A DNA stretch of 64,000 nt from Mycobacterium sp. IS-1264 (GCF_001954195.1 NZ_MBES01000067.1:124001-188000), one strand, 5' to 3'. Positions 9,896 through 23,617 are shown, numbered from the stretch's first letter. Numbers and translations are program-made. Notes: generated by a model not told the origin, from the sequence alone.

Positions 9896-11385
9896 GGCTT
9901 GGAGAGCACGTGGCGCGTACGGTCCGCCATGACCGGGACGCCGTTTCGTCCGCCGAGGTCCTGCGCATACAGCGCCAGCACGTAGGCAACGCCGCCGCCG
10001 TTGATGCCCAGCGAGGTGCGGTCGATGTGGTCGAGGGTGTCGCCCTTCTGGTGGTAGTTCGGATCGAACGGCTCGTTCGCCGTCCCGCCCCACAGCTTGG
10101 CCTGCTCGTCGGACTTCTTGTTCTCCGCACCCGAGAACAAGCCGCCCGCGGGGATGCCCGCAAGGGTGAATCCGTCGTAGTCGGAGCGCCCGTCGAACGA
10201 GGTGTCCTGCGCGGTTTTGCCGGCCGACTTCAGGTAGTCGACAAACGTGCGCTCGATGCCGGCCGAACCCTCGGGTACCATCGGTTGCCCGCGCGCATCC
10301 GGCGGCAGCGATTGGTCTCCGTCATAGGTGAAGTAGCCGGGATTCGGCGACGCGAGCATGTCGAAGTTCAGGTACAGCGCAATGTCTTTGAGCGCATCGA
10401 GGTTGAGCGACTCGACGTAGTTGCGCGATCCGATCAGGCCGACTTCCTCCGCGCCCCAGAAGCCGAACCGCACCGCGTTGTGCACCTGCGGTGAATTACC
10501 CAGCTGCACCGCGGTTTCCAGGACGGCGGCCACTCCCGACCCGTTGTCGTTGATGCCCGGCCCCGCCGGCACGCTGTCCAGGTGTGCGCCCGCCATCACC
10601 ACGTCGGTGGGGGATCCGGTCTTGGTCTGCGCGATGACGTTGCGGGCCTTGAAACTCTGGCTGCCGGCATTCAGCTTGATCGTCGTCCGCCCGGGCTGGA
10701 CCCGCAGCTGCACCCCCACGGACTTGGCCACCCCGACCACCGGGATCTTGACGTCGGTGTCTGCGCCCAGGGTTCCGCCCATCTGCTGCTCGTCCACGTT
10801 GTCGGCGACGATCATCGCCACGGCGCCGCGCTGCGCCGCGGCGTCCTCCTTCTGGGCGAAGGGGCAGGTTCCGCGGTCCACCAGCACCACGGCGCCGTGC
10901 ACTGCCAGCCCGTCGAAGTCGGAGGGCTTACAGCCCGAGCTGTCTCCGGTCGGGGCGGCCACCAGTGGCCCGCTCACGCCGTCCGGCGGTGTGGCGGCGC
11001 TGTAGTCGAGCGCGCGCGCCTCCACGGGCTTGCCGCCGACCGTCACCTCCGGTTTGTCGGCATGGAACACCCGGGCCGAGAACTCCGGCGTCTGCACGTC
11101 AAAACCGCTGTTACGCAGCGTATTCACCACATAGTCGACGCTGGCCTCATAGCCGGGGGTGCCCACTGCACGAGTGCCGTTGTTGGCGTTGGCGATGTCC
11201 TGGAGCTTCGACAGGTGCGCCATCATCGCGTCGGTCGTGACCTTGTGCTGCAGGGCACTGGCGAACTTCGCCGCGGCGGGATCGCCGATCGGTTGCTGCG
11301 AATTGGCCGTCCGGTGGAAGCAGCCGGACGCGGTGACAGCGACCAAGCCGAGCACCGCCACGACAGCCCTGGATTTGTGCACCAT
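9892..11385 (-). CDS. lpqL: Lipoprotein aminopeptidase LpqL (M28)
   Basis: Surface-anchored zinc aminopeptidase of 497 aa. The signal peptide ends in the lipobox TASGC. A PA domain (VVLVDRGTCPFAQKEDAAAQRGAVAMIV) is inserted before the completed M28 site: GAHLDS (His about 268), GINDNGSG (Asp), FWGAEE (base and metal Glu about 312), LNFDML (Asp about 340) and DPNYHQKGDT (His about 446). All five metal ligands and the base are present, as in Streptomyces aminopeptidase. ATG 11385 is chosen because MVxKSR matches the known LpqL start; a TTG at 11394 is possible. It is coupled to the degenerate copy downstream. Confidence 0.93.
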   Translation of the reverse strand: MVHKSRAVVAVLGLVAVTASGCFHRTANSQQPIGDPAAAKFASALQHKVTTDAMMAHLSKLQDIANANNGTRAVGTPGYEASVDYVVNTLRNSGFDVQTPEFSARVFHADKPEVTVGGKPVEARALDYSAATPPDGVSGPLVAAPTGDSSGCKPSDFDGLAVHGAVVLVDRGTCPFAQKEDAAAQRGAVAMIVADNVDEQQMGGTLGADTDVKIPVVGVAKSVGVQLRVQPGRTTIKLNAGSQSFKARNVIAQTKTGSPTDVVMAGAHLDSVPAGPGINDNGSGVAAVLETAVQLGNSPQVHNAVRFGFWGAEEVGLIGSRNYVESLNLDALKDIALYLNFDMLASPNPGYFTYDGDQSLPPDARGQPMVPEGSAGIERTFVDYLKSAGKTAQDTSFDGRSDYDGFTLAGIPAGGLFSGAENKKSDEQAKLWGGTANEPFDPNYHQKGDTLDHIDRTSLGINGGGVAYVLALYAQDLGGRNGVPVMADRTRHVLSKP

Positions 11386-11424
11386 CGCGCCCAACGTTAG
11401 ACGCGGGGGGTCCGGAGTTCCAGC

Positions 11425-11844
11425 TCAGACATACAGCGCGCTGAAGGGCGCAAACGGGATGTTGCGCACCACAAACCAGGCCAGCACTACCACCAGCGTC
11501 ACTGCCGCGGACCATCGATGGTGCTGCCAGCCTCGAATCCGGCGGCCCGAAACGCGGCCGTAAGTCCACGCCGCGAAGGCCCACACCAGCAGTGCGATCG
11601 CCACCAGGCCCACAGCGTTAAACCTCGCGGCCGCTAGCAGATTGCCGTGCATCAACGAGTACAGCATCCGCAGGCTGCCGCAGCCGGGACAGTCGATCCC
11701 CAACAGCGCCTTGGTCGGGCATACCGGCAGCGGACCGTGCGGTGTGGTCGGATCGCCCACCCAGATGGCCGCGCACACCAGCGTCGTGCCCGCCGCCACC
11801 ATCAGTGGCGCACCGAGACTCAGCCGTGTCGAACCAGGGCTCAC
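11425..11844 (-). CDS. DUF2752 membrane protein
   Basis: A 139-aa membrane protein with three predicted helices (LMVAAGTTLVCAAIW, AVGLVAIALLVWAFAAW, VTLVVVLAWFVVRNIPF). Between the first two is CPGCGSLRMLYSLMHGN, the DUF2752 signature with its CPxCG pair, preceded by PTKALLGID. Some DUF2752 proteins sit beside CD225/TM2-type small membrane proteins, as here. The GTG at 11844 is preferred because the longer frame overlaps the upstream gene. The function is unknown. Confidence 0.8.
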   Translation of the reverse strand: MSPGSTRLSLGAPLMVAAGTTLVCAAIWVGDPTTPHGPLPVCPTKALLGIDCPGCGSLRMLYSLMHGNLLAAARFNAVGLVAIALLVWAFAAWTYGRVSGRRIRGWQHHRWSAAVTLVVVLAWFVVRNIPFAPFSALYV

Positions 11845-11863
11845 CGTGGAACCAATCGCGGCC

Positions 11864-12202
11864 TTAGAAGAACATCGTCGTGGCAAGCATCGCGGCGTTC
11901 GAGTTGGTGGCCAACCCGCCCGCAATTGCGATGATCGCGTAGATGATGCCCACGACAACACCAATAACGGCCGACCAGATCACGAACTTCTTGGCACTGT
12001 CGGCGGCCGCCTGCGCCTCGGCATACTGGCCCTGCGCCCATAATCCGTTGACTTGGCTGGACTTGACGATCGCCACGATCCCCAGCGGAAGGCAGCAGAA
12101 CAACGTCACCAAAATGGACCACACCAAGTAGTTGTTCGGCGCTTGCCCCGCGGGCGGCTGTTGCGGTGGGTAACCGGGAGGGGGAGGCGGCTGTGCAGTC
12201 AT
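11864..12202 (-). CDS. CD225/dispanin-type small membrane protein
   Basis: A 112-aa protein with a Pro-rich N-terminus (PPPPPGYPPQQPPAGQAPNN) and two helices. The first is YLVWSILVTLFCCLPLGIVAIVKSSQVN, the conserved CCLPLGIVAI.KS.QV of the CD225/dispanin family; the second is FVIWSAVIGVVVGIIYAIIAIAGG. ATG 12202 has GGAG 6 nt upstream. It lies 19 nt before the DUF2752 gene, so they probably share a transcript. Bacterial members have no assigned function. Confidence 0.86.
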   Translation of the reverse strand: MTAQPPPPPGYPPQQPPAGQAPNNYLVWSILVTLFCCLPLGIVAIVKSSQVNGLWAQGQYAEAQAAADSAKKFVIWSAVIGVVVGIIYAIIAIAGGLATNSNAAMLATTMFF

Positions 12203-12601
12203 CGGGTCTCCAGTCAAGAGAAGTTAGCTGGCGTAAAGCGTGCTAACCATACCTGAGCGACGCCCGTCGAGCAGCTTGTCCGCGAAATTCGTATGTCAGC
12301 GATTTTCCGCAAACGCGATGGGAAAAATCGGCCGGTAAACCCGTCATGTCGACCGCGACTGCAGTCGACTGAAATAGCTTGTCTACTAGCCGCTTTGAGC
12401 GCGCGCCGGTTTCCGGCACCGCACCGAGGTGCGCCGCGAATGATGCCCAAACAGACAATTTCCAACGGAATGTGTTGCATAGCCACGAGATAGCCTTACG
12501 ATCCTTTTAGCTGAAGCGCTGTTTTCGGCCGACAACGCACATACACTCCGGGACGTCAGCGCAGCCGCACCGTCGGTCCGGCGACCGTAAGGAGTCATCG
12601 A
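12203..12601. other. 399-bp spacer between divergent genes
   Basis: No convincing gene: the open frames here are short, overlap on both strands and lack a ribosome site. It must hold the promoters of the CD225 gene (leftward) and the secreted-protein gene (rightward). A perfect 12-bp palindrome, CGACTGCAGTCG, lies at 12356-12367 and is a possible operator. AAGGAG at 12589-12594 is the ribosome site of the gene at 12602. Confidence 0.5.
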
Positions 12602-13102
12602 ATGTCTCACCTCACCATCACGTTACGAGCCGCGACGGCGGCAGCACTCGTGAGTAGCTCTGTCTGCCTTGGTACCGCCACCGCCGCAGCAGATCCCACC
12701 GACACGCTTGCCGGACTACTATCCAAGGGCTACAACACCAGCAACTGCTCCTCGCAGCAGCCCCCGAGTGGCGTGTCGGCGGTGCTCCAGTGCGGCCAGA
12801 ACAGCGACCCCAGCGGGCCGGTCTTCGCCAAGTACCTGCTCTTCAACAACGCCAGCGATCTGGCCAGTTCGTTCACCAACAGCATCGGCTCCGACACGCT
12901 GACCAATTGCGGGGACGCCAAATCGCCGACCGTGTGGCACCAGGGCAGCTCGACCGATTCGGCCGGGCAAGTGGCGTGCGGCACCTATCAAGGCCAGGCC
13001 GAGGTCATCTGGACCACGGATGCCAAGACGGTGATGAGCCTCATCCGCGGATCCAGCGGTGACACGGCCGCGCTCTACCAGTGGTGGCGAGCCAACGGCT
13101 GA
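12602..13102 (+). CDS. Small secreted protein, STPK-ectodomain-like (copy 1)
   Basis: A 166-aa exported protein. A Sec signal peptide with cleavage near TATAAADP is followed by about 135 residues with four cysteines (SNCSS, LQCGQN, TNCGD, VACGT) that could form two disulfides. The pattern LQCGQNxDPSGP...W...GQVACGT...W.TDAK...LYQWWRANG resembles the extracellular C-terminal domain of several mycobacterial Ser/Thr kinases; that comparison is from memory. AAGGAG stands 7 nt before the ATG. It is about 60% identical by eye to the next gene, so the pair is a tandem duplication. The function is unknown. Confidence 0.82.
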   Translation: MSHLTITLRAATAAALVSSSVCLGTATAAADPTDTLAGLLSKGYNTSNCSSQQPPSGVSAVLQCGQNSDPSGPVFAKYLLFNNASDLASSFTNSIGSDTLTNCGDAKSPTVWHQGSSTDSAGQVACGTYQGQAEVIWTTDAKTVMSLIRGSSGDTAALYQWWRANG

Positions 13103-13121
13103 ACGGTTGCGCCGCACCGCA

Positions 13122-13143
13122 TTTCGGGCATAGCTTCCCGAAA
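13122..13143 (+). terminator. Hairpin between the two secreted-protein genes
   Basis: TTTCGGG (13122-13128) and CCCGAAA (13137-13143) pair perfectly across an 8-nt loop, 20 nt after the first copy's stop. There is no T-run, as is usual in mycobacteria. It may attenuate read-through into copy 2. Confidence 0.45.
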
Positions 13144-13189
13144 CATCCTTGCGTTACCCGGTTTTCCCCTCAAACAAAGGAGTTCAGAA

Positions 13190-13708
13190 TTGTCCCCCCT
13201 CACCCACACGCTGCGGGCGGCGACCGCCGTAGCGCTCATCGGCGGCTGCGCCATCGCCGGTAGTGCCACCGCGACGGCGGCCCCCATCGACACGCTCACC
13301 AGCGCGCTGTCGAAGGGCTACACCAGCAGCAACTGCTCGCCACAGCAGGTCTCCGACGTGCAGGGCTCGTTTTCCGCGCCGGTGGTGGCGGTGCTGCAGT
13401 GTGGACAGAACGCCGACTCCAGCGGTCCGATGGGCGGAAAGTATTTCCTGTTTGGCAGCAGCGCCGACACGGCCAGCTCGTTCACCAAACTGATCAGCAG
13501 CGACACCCTCGCCAACTGCGGGGACGCCAAGTCGCCGACCACATGGCACCAGGGCAACTCCGACTCGGCCGGACAGGTGGCGTGTGGAACGGATTCGGGC
13601 CAGGCCGAGGTGCTTTGGACCGTCGACTCCAAGAACGTCCTGGCGTTCATCCGCGCGTCCAACGGTGACACCGCGGCCCTGTACAAGTGGTGGCAGGCCA
13701 ACGGCTAA
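13190..13708 (+). CDS. Small secreted protein, STPK-ectodomain-like (copy 2)
   Basis: A 172-aa paralogue of the preceding gene with the same order of features: a signal peptide ending near TATAAP, SNCSPQQ, LQCGQNADSSGP, NCGDAKSPTTWHQGN, GQVACGTDSGQAEVLWTVDSKNV and the terminal ALYKWWQANG. It carries a 10-residue insert after the first Cys region relative to copy 1. The start is TTG 13190, supported by a strong AAAGGAG at 13176-13182 with 7-nt spacing. The two copies probably derive from an old tandem duplication. Confidence 0.82.
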   Translation: MSPLTHTLRAATAVALIGGCAIAGSATATAAPIDTLTSALSKGYTSSNCSPQQVSDVQGSFSAPVVAVLQCGQNADSSGPMGGKYFLFGSSADTASSFTKLISSDTLANCGDAKSPTTWHQGNSDSAGQVACGTDSGQAEVLWTVDSKNVLAFIRASNGDTAALYKWWQANG

Positions 13709-13711
13709 GCG

Positions 13712-15426
<1,715 letters not shown>

Positions 15427-15430
<4 letters not shown>

Positions 15431-16440
15431 CGGTGGGCCCCAACCGGAACGAGTTGACAGACAATCTGTTCGGCGGTCCACGGGGCCAGCAGGAACCCCG
15501 ATCGCCCGTGGCCTGCGGCGACCAGGGTGCGCGCGTCCAGGCGTTGCACGAGGGGCAGATTGTCCGGTGTCATCGGGCGCAATCCGGCCGCGCACTCGGC
15601 AAGTTCGTACTCGCCCAGCGCCGGCACCACCGCGCACGCGTCGTCGAGTAGGTCGCGCACCCCGGACACCGCGGGTGCGGTGTCGCGGCCATGCTCATAC
15701 TGGGTGGCGCCGACGACGACGCCGTCCGCGCGGGGAACCAGGTAGACCTGGCGGCCGTGCACGCGTGCGCGAATCACCCTGCCCAGCAACGGCATACAGC
15801 CTTTTCGCCAGCGCAGCCGCAGCACCTCGCCCTTCACCGGCCGCACCGGCAGGCCGGGCCACAGCGCGGGCGCGTCGATGCCGTTGGCGATCACCACCGC
15901 GTCGCCCTCGACACCGGCCAGCGCGCGCGCCGGCGGCGCCCACTGCACGCCGAGACGCTCGCAGTCCAGCGACAGCGCGTCGAGCAGCGCCCGGTTGTCC
16001 ACCGCCAGCTCGGTCGGCGCCCGGAAGCCGTGCCGAATGCCTTGTGCCAGCAGCGGTTCGACGTCGCGGGCGGCCGACTCCCAGATCACCGGGTGCCCCT
16101 GCGCGGACAGCCAGTCGGCGACGGTGCGCAGGTCCGCGACATCGGCCCGGTCGACGGCCACCACCAACGACTCGCGCGCGGTGATCACCTCCGGTGGCAG
16201 CCCGTCGGTAAACCCACCCTCGCGCCACAGCCGCAGCGACTCCAGGCCCAGCCGCAACAGTCGCTCTTCCCCGGGCCAGCCTTCGCTGTGCGGGGCCAGC
16301 ATGCCCGCGGCGACCCACGACGCGCCGGCCTGCCCGGTGCGGTGCACCCGCACCGACCACCCGGCCCGCGCCGCCGCACGCGCGACCGACAATCCGATGA
16401 CGCCGCCGCCTACCACGGCCAATGAGCCGGCCATCGGCAT
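15427..16440 (-). CDS. thiO: Glycine oxidase ThiO
   Basis: FAD-dependent oxidase making dehydroglycine for the thiazole ring. The 337-aa product has the N-terminal dinucleotide-binding VVGGGVIGLSVARAAARAGW, a mid-domain VDNRALLDAL, and the C-terminal FAD motif GLRPMTPDNLPLV followed by AAGHGRSGFLLAPWTA. ATG 16440 follows GGGAG of the riboswitch at 6-nt spacing; an ATG at 16434 is also in frame. It is first in the thiO-thiS-thiG-SGNH run and divergent from thiE. Confidence 0.94.
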
Positions 16441-16444
16441 CCTC

Positions 16445-16540
16445 TGCTCCCTTCGCCGGCATGACCCGGATCAGGTTCGACGGTAAGGGCGGGCGCGCCC
16501 ACTCTCAGTCCCCGCTCGCCGGGACTCCCGTGCTCTTCTT
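16445..16540 (-). ncRNA. TPP riboswitch upstream of thiO
   Basis: Read on the minus strand, the leader carries GGGGACTGAGAGTGG and then CGTCGAACCTGATCCGGGTC-ATGCCGGCGAAGGGAG, the conserved thi-box elements in order. The terminal GGGAG is the thiO ribosome site, so control is probably translational, as for thiC. The 5' limit is approximate. Confidence 0.92.
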
Positions 16541-16548
16541 CCTGCCCT

Positions 16549-16566
16549 ACGCTAGCGCGCTAGCGT
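16549..16566. promoter_or_regulatory. 18-bp perfect palindrome forming divergent -10 elements for thiO and thiE
   Basis: ACGCTAGCGCGCTAGCGT reads the same on both strands. Each end provides TAGCGT, a TANNNT-type -10 hexamer, one pointing right (16561-16566) and one left (16554-16549). The right one is 6 nt before the GTG of thiE, the spacing of a leaderless transcript. The left one would start RNA just before the thiO riboswitch. Promoter use is inferred. Confidence 0.5.
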
Positions 16567-16572
16567 CGCGGT

Positions 16573-17241
16573 GTGCACGAACGTCTCGCGCGGCTGGCCG
16601 CGGCCCGGCTGTACCTGTGCACCGACGCCCGGCGCGAGCGCGGCGACCTGGCCCAATTCGCCGACGCCGTGTTGGCCGGCGGGGTCGACATCATCCAGCT
16701 CCGGGACAAGGGCTCGGCCGGTGAGCGGCGGTTCGGACCGCTCGAGGCACGCGACGAGCTGGCGGCGTGTGAGATCCTCGCGGACGCCGCGCGCCGGCAC
16801 GGCGCGTTGTTCGCCGTCAACGACCGGGCCGATATCGCCCGCGCGGCCGGCGCGGACGCGCTGCATCTGGGACAGGGCGACCTGCCGCTTGCCGTGGCCC
16901 GCGACATCGTCGGGCCGGAGGTGCTGATCGGCCTGTCCAGCCACAACCGGGACGAGGCCACTGCCGCCGCGGGCGAGGCCGACTACTTCTGCGTCGGCCC
17001 CTGCTGGCCCACCCCAACCAAGCCGGGTCGCGCGGCGCCCGGTCTGCGACTGGTGCGCGCCGCCGCCGAACTGGGTTCCGACAAGCCGTGGTTCGCGATC
17101 GGCGGCATCGACGCCCAGCGGCTGCCCCAGGTGCTCGAGGCCGGAGCCCGCCGGGTCGTGGTGGTGCGGGCGATCACCGCGGCCGAGGATCCGGGCGCCG
17201 CGGCGCAGCGGCTCAAGTCAGCGCTTGCAGCAGCGAGCTGA
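16573..17241 (+). CDS. thiE: Thiamine-phosphate synthase ThiE
   Basis: TIM-barrel enzyme joining HMP-PP and thiazole phosphate into thiamine phosphate. It is 222 aa, the normal length. It has [13 protein letters not shown], the substrate motif [34 protein letters not shown] and [15 protein letters not shown] with the usual diphosphate-binding residues. The GTG at 16573 has no Shine-Dalgarno and sits 6 nt after a TAGCGT -10-like box, which suggests a leaderless mRNA. No TPP element precedes it. The 3' end overlaps convergent mutT3 by 29 bp. Confidence 0.95.
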   Translation: MHERLARLAAARLYLCTDARRERGDLAQFADAVLAGGVDIIQLRDKGSAGERRFGPLEARDELAACEILADAARRHGALFAVNDRADIARAAGADALHLGQGDLPLAVARDIVGPEVLIGLSSHNRDEATAAAGEADYFCVGPCWPTPTKPGRAAPGLRLVRAAAELGSDKPWFAIGGIDAQRLPQVLEAGARRVVVVRAITAAEDPGAAAQRLKSALAAAS

Positions 17242-17905
17242 TCCGCGGGCTCAGCGGCGAAGGCTCCTGATTCGCGTCGCCCGGCATGCACCAGACGAAT
17301 ACCCCGGCCTCGATCTCCAACGTTCGCGGCAGGCGCTGCCGTCGTTCGTCGGCATGGCCCAGCGGCACCAGGGCCGGGGCGGTGCGCAGCCGCTGCCAGC
17401 TGGCGGCGAAGCCCGGATGCAGCGGCAGGTCGGCGACCTCGTCCTCACCGACCCAGCGCAGCTCGGCGCTTTCCCGGTTGGGCACGGTGTGCAGCAGCTC
17501 GGCGGCGTCGGCCACGACCGTGGTGTAGCTCCACCGGGCACCGCCATAGCCGGAGACCTCGGCGGTGACCACGGTCGCCCGCACGGCAAGCAGCTCGGCG
17601 AGCAGCCCCGCCTCCTCGCGCGCTTCGCGGACCGCCGTCTCCTCCGGGGACTCGTGGCTGTCGCGGGCACCGCCCGGTAACCCCCACGTGCCGCCCTGAT
17701 GGCTCCACACGGCGCGATGCTGAAGCAGCACCGCCGGGGTGCCGTCGGGTCGCGGAGCCCGCAGCAACAGACCGGCCGCGCCGAAGCGACCCCAATAGTG
17801 GACGCCGCCGTCGGATATCACCCATCCGTCACCGTCGCCCTGCACGAGTTCAGGATATGCAGGTCTGCGACGCCCGGGCCCAATTGCCTCCGCCTCCCCC
17901 CACAC
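17213..17905 (-). CDS. mutT3: Nudix hydrolase MutT3
   Basis: Nudix phosphohydrolase of about 230 aa. The Nudix box is [24 protein letters not shown] (about residues 77-100), matching GX5EX7REUXEEXGU. The segments [36 protein letters not shown] and [18 protein letters not shown] agree closely with M. tuberculosis MutT3 (Rv0413), reported to sanitise oxidised nucleotides such as 8-oxo-dGTP. The start is GTG 17905; homologues start about 12 residues later, so it may be over-long. Divergent from the pknG operon across 79 bp. Confidence 0.9.
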   Translation of the reverse strand: MWGEAEAIGPGRRRPAYPELVQGDGDGWVISDGGVHYWGRFGAAGLLLRAPRPDGTPAVLLQHRAVWSHQGGTWGLPGGARDSHESPEETAVREAREEAGLLAELLAVRATVVTAEVSGYGGARWSYTTVVADAAELLHTVPNRESAELRWVGEDEVADLPLHPGFAASWQRLRTAPALVPLGHADERRQRLPRTLEIEAGVFVWCMPGDANQEPSPLSPRISSLLQALT

Positions 17906-17984
17906 GCCGGAACATTCTCTTAGAATTCGCTTAAAGGTTCGTACAGCGACTTTTTCGAGGCCGAAAGCTGAGGTCTGAACAGAC

Positions 17985-19303
17985 GTGACGGTTGAGCTGG
18001 CGCACCCGTCGACCGAGCCGCTGGGGTCGCGGTCGCCGGCCGAACCGGCTCATCCACGCTGGTGGTTCATCTCGACGACGCCGGGCCGCATCTTGACCAT
18101 CGGGATCGTGCTGGCGGCGCTCGGCGTCTCCAGCGCCTTTGCCACCTCGACGACCATCAATCACCGGCAGCAGGTGCTGACCACGGTGCTCAACCACACC
18201 GAGCCGCTCTCGTTCGCCGCCGGGCGGCTGTACACCACGTTGTCGGTGGCCGACGCCGCGGCCGCCACCGCGTTCATCGCCCAGGCCGAGCCGCGCCCGG
18301 TCCGGCAGCGCTACGAGCAGGCCATCACCGACGCCGCGTCGGCCGTGACCCGGGCATCAAGTGGGCTAACCGACGAACCGCTGGTGCAATTGCTGGGCAA
18401 GATCAACGCCGAACTGGCCGTATACACCGGCCTGATCGAGATCGCGCGAACCAACAACCGGGCGGGCAACCCAGTCGGCGCGGCCTACCTGTCCGAGGCC
18501 TCCGGGCTGATGCAATCGACGATCCTGCCCGACGCGGCGCAGCTCTACCAGGCCACGGCCGACCGGGTGGATACGGAGACGACAGCGTCGACCCACTTCC
18601 CGGCTCCGGTGATCCTGGTCGTCGCCACGACGGTGGTCTTCGGCGCGTTCTCCCATCGCTGGCTGGCCCGGCGCACCCGGCGCCGGATCAACCCGGGGCT
18701 GGTGGTCGGCGCGCTCGGTATCCTCGTCATGGTGGTGTGGGTCGGAACTGCGCTGACAATCTCGACGACCGCGAGTCGGAGCGCAAAAGACACTGCGGCG
18801 GAGTCACTTAAGACGGTGACCAATGTCGCGATCACCGCTCAACAAGCGCGAGCCGACGAGACGCTGTCGCTGATCCGGCGCGGCGACGAGGACCGGCGCA
18901 AGCAGTCGTTTTACGAGCGGATCGACTCGATGCACACCCAGCTCGAGCAGTACATGACGCGCAGCGATGCCGTCGACAAGCCCGACCTGCAGGGCGCCGA
19001 TCAGCTGCTGGTCCGTTGGCGGCAGGCCAACGACCGGATCAACTCGTACATCTCGGTGGGCAATTACCGGGCCGCCACCCAGGTCGCGCTGGGTAGCGGC
19101 GAGGACGACTCCACCCCCGCCTTCGACAAGCTCGAAGATCAGCTGGGCAAGGCCATGGACCAAAGCCGCATCCACCTGCGCAACGACGTCCTCGCCGCGC
19201 GCGGCGGTCTGTCGGGCGCCCAGGTCGGCGGCGTGGTGCTCAGCCTGGGCGCCGCCATCGCGGTGGCGCTGGGCCTGTGGCCGCGGCTGAAGGAGTATCG
19301 ATA

Positions 19304-19304
<1 letters not shown>
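17985..19304 (+). CDS. Membrane protein of the pknG operon (Rv0412c-like)
   Basis: A 439-aa integral membrane protein with about four helices: near residues 35-55 (ILTIGIVLAALGVSSAF), 205-220 (PVILVVATTVVFGAF), 240-260 (LVVGALGILVMVVWVGTAL) and the C-terminal VGGVVLSLGAAIAVALGLWP. Between them are two extracytoplasmic, helix-rich regions resembling the sensory domains of histidine kinases or chemoreceptors, but no kinase follows. It starts GTG and its TAA overlaps the glnH ATG (TAATG). In M. tuberculosis the same three-gene order (Rv0412c-glnH-pknG) links amino-acid sensing to PknG; this protein likely relays the signal across the membrane. Confidence 0.86.
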
Positions 19305-22587
<3,283 letters not shown>

Positions 22588-22595
22588 TCTTGTTC

Positions 22596-22653
22596 TCGAG
22601 TGTGCATCCTGGGCGGCCTGCGCGCACACTCAAAGCCCTTGGTGCACACTCGA
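22596..22653. repeat. 58-bp TCGAGTGTGC...GCACACTCGA repeat, copy A
   Basis: It begins TCGAGTGTGC and ends GCACACTCGA, with a further inner GCACACTC 13 nt before the last, so one left box faces two right boxes. It lies between pknG and the convergent DUF559 gene, and the last codons of that gene fall inside it. It matches copy B (23549-23606) at 48 of 58 positions with no gaps. Either strand could form a hairpin, so it may also act as a bidirectional terminator. Confidence 0.75.
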
Positions 22654-23493
22654 TGCGGCCAGCGCGGATTTGACTCGTCGGATGGTAGCGGCGGGGTTGT
22701 CCTCAGCGACGACCCGGACGATGGTCCAACCCAGTCGCTCCAGCATCTCCTGCCGCCGAATGTCTTTGACGTACTGCCGGCGTTCGCTGCGGTGATGGTC
22801 GCCGTCGAGTACGACGGCGACCATCCGCTCCTCCCAGCCCATGGCGAGGTAGGCGACCGGAATGCCGTCGACACCCAGCACCGGGATCTGGGTCTGCGGC
22901 CTCGGCAGACCCGCATCGATGAGCAGCAGGCGCAGGTAGCTCTCCCGCGGCGACTGCGAGCCCGCGTCAACCAGCTCCAGCGCGGCCTGCAGCCGCCGGA
23001 TTCCAGGCGAGCCCGGATGGCCTGCGGCGATTCGCAATACGTCGTCGACTTTGAAGCCCGTCGCATATGCCAGCGTGTCCAGCCGCGCAACGGCCGAATG
23101 AACAGCCCCGCGCCGGCCGATGTCGAACGCGGTTCGCTCGGGCGTGGTGACGGCGCGGCCGTCGATAATCTGCGTCTCGCCGTCGAGCAGCGCGTCGCGC
23201 CGCGTCAGCACGCCGCGAGGTGCGCGGGGATTGGCATGGATCAGCTCCACCGGAACATCGTCGGGAATCCATTCGGCGCCATGCAATCTGGCGGCGGCGG
23301 CGCCCGCAATCGTCGCCCGACGGCCCGACCAGAGCCAGGCGCCCGCGATACGCCGTTCGAGCGACGCCTCTCCATCCCGCGAAAGATAGACATTAGGAAA
23401 CAGCGCGCGGTAGTAGCTGCGCAGTTGGTGGCGGGTCACCTCGCCCAGCTTCAGTGCCTCGCTACCGATGAACGGTTCTCCCAGGTGCCGCAT
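22630..23493 (-). CDS. AbiEi-like / DUF559 endonuclease-fold protein
   Basis: A 287-aa protein in two parts. The N-terminal half (RALFPNVYLSRDG..., RATIAGAAAARLHGAEWI, VLTRRDALLDGETQIIDGRAVTTPERTAFDIGRR) resembles the AbiEi-type antitoxin/regulator fold. The C-terminal part (ESYLRLLLIDAGLPRPQTQIPV...MVAVVLDGDHHRSERRQYVKDIRRQEMLERLGWTIVRV) has the E...D...(x)K-like layout of DUF559, a Vsr-related restriction-endonuclease fold. No partner toxin is adjacent. The start is ATG 23493. It is bracketed by two direct copies of a 58-bp repeat, as if carried as a cassette. The function is inferred from fold only. Confidence 0.75.
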   Translation of the reverse strand: MRHLGEPFIGSEALKLGEVTRHQLRSYYRALFPNVYLSRDGEASLERRIAGAWLWSGRRATIAGAAAARLHGAEWIPDDVPVELIHANPRAPRGVLTRRDALLDGETQIIDGRAVTTPERTAFDIGRRGAVHSAVARLDTLAYATGFKVDDVLRIAAGHPGSPGIRRLQAALELVDAGSQSPRESYLRLLLIDAGLPRPQTQIPVLGVDGIPVAYLAMGWEERMVAVVLDGDHHRSERRQYVKDIRRQEMLERLGWTIVRVVAEDNPAATIRRVKSALAASSVHQGL

Positions 23494-23548
23494 GCCGCGA
23501 CACTTGCACAACACGGCCAATCGCGACTTCGTCTATGCACAGTGCTCA

Positions 23549-23606
23549 TCGAGTGTGCATCGTGGGCGGCGTGATCGCACACTCAGAGCCCTCAACGCAC
23601 ACTCGC
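23549..23606. repeat. 58-bp TCGAGTGTGC...GCACACTCGA repeat, copy B
   Basis: Same length and direction as copy A, with ten substitutions and no gaps. It lies between the start of the DUF559 gene and the end of ackA, 12 nt before the ackA stop. Together with copy A it brackets the DUF559 gene as direct repeats 953 bp apart. Confidence 0.75.
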
Positions 23607-23617
23607 GACTAAACCTT

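Noticed and set aside
12243-12493. Short overlapping open frames on both strands in the 12.2-12.6 kb spacer
   Set aside because: They lack ribosome sites and recognisable motifs, and overlap one another in several frames.
22596-23606. CRISPR or insertion-sequence interpretation of the GTGTGC/GCACAC repeats
   Set aside because: There are only two units with a 0.9-kb gene between them, no transposase, no target-site duplication seen and no regular spacers.
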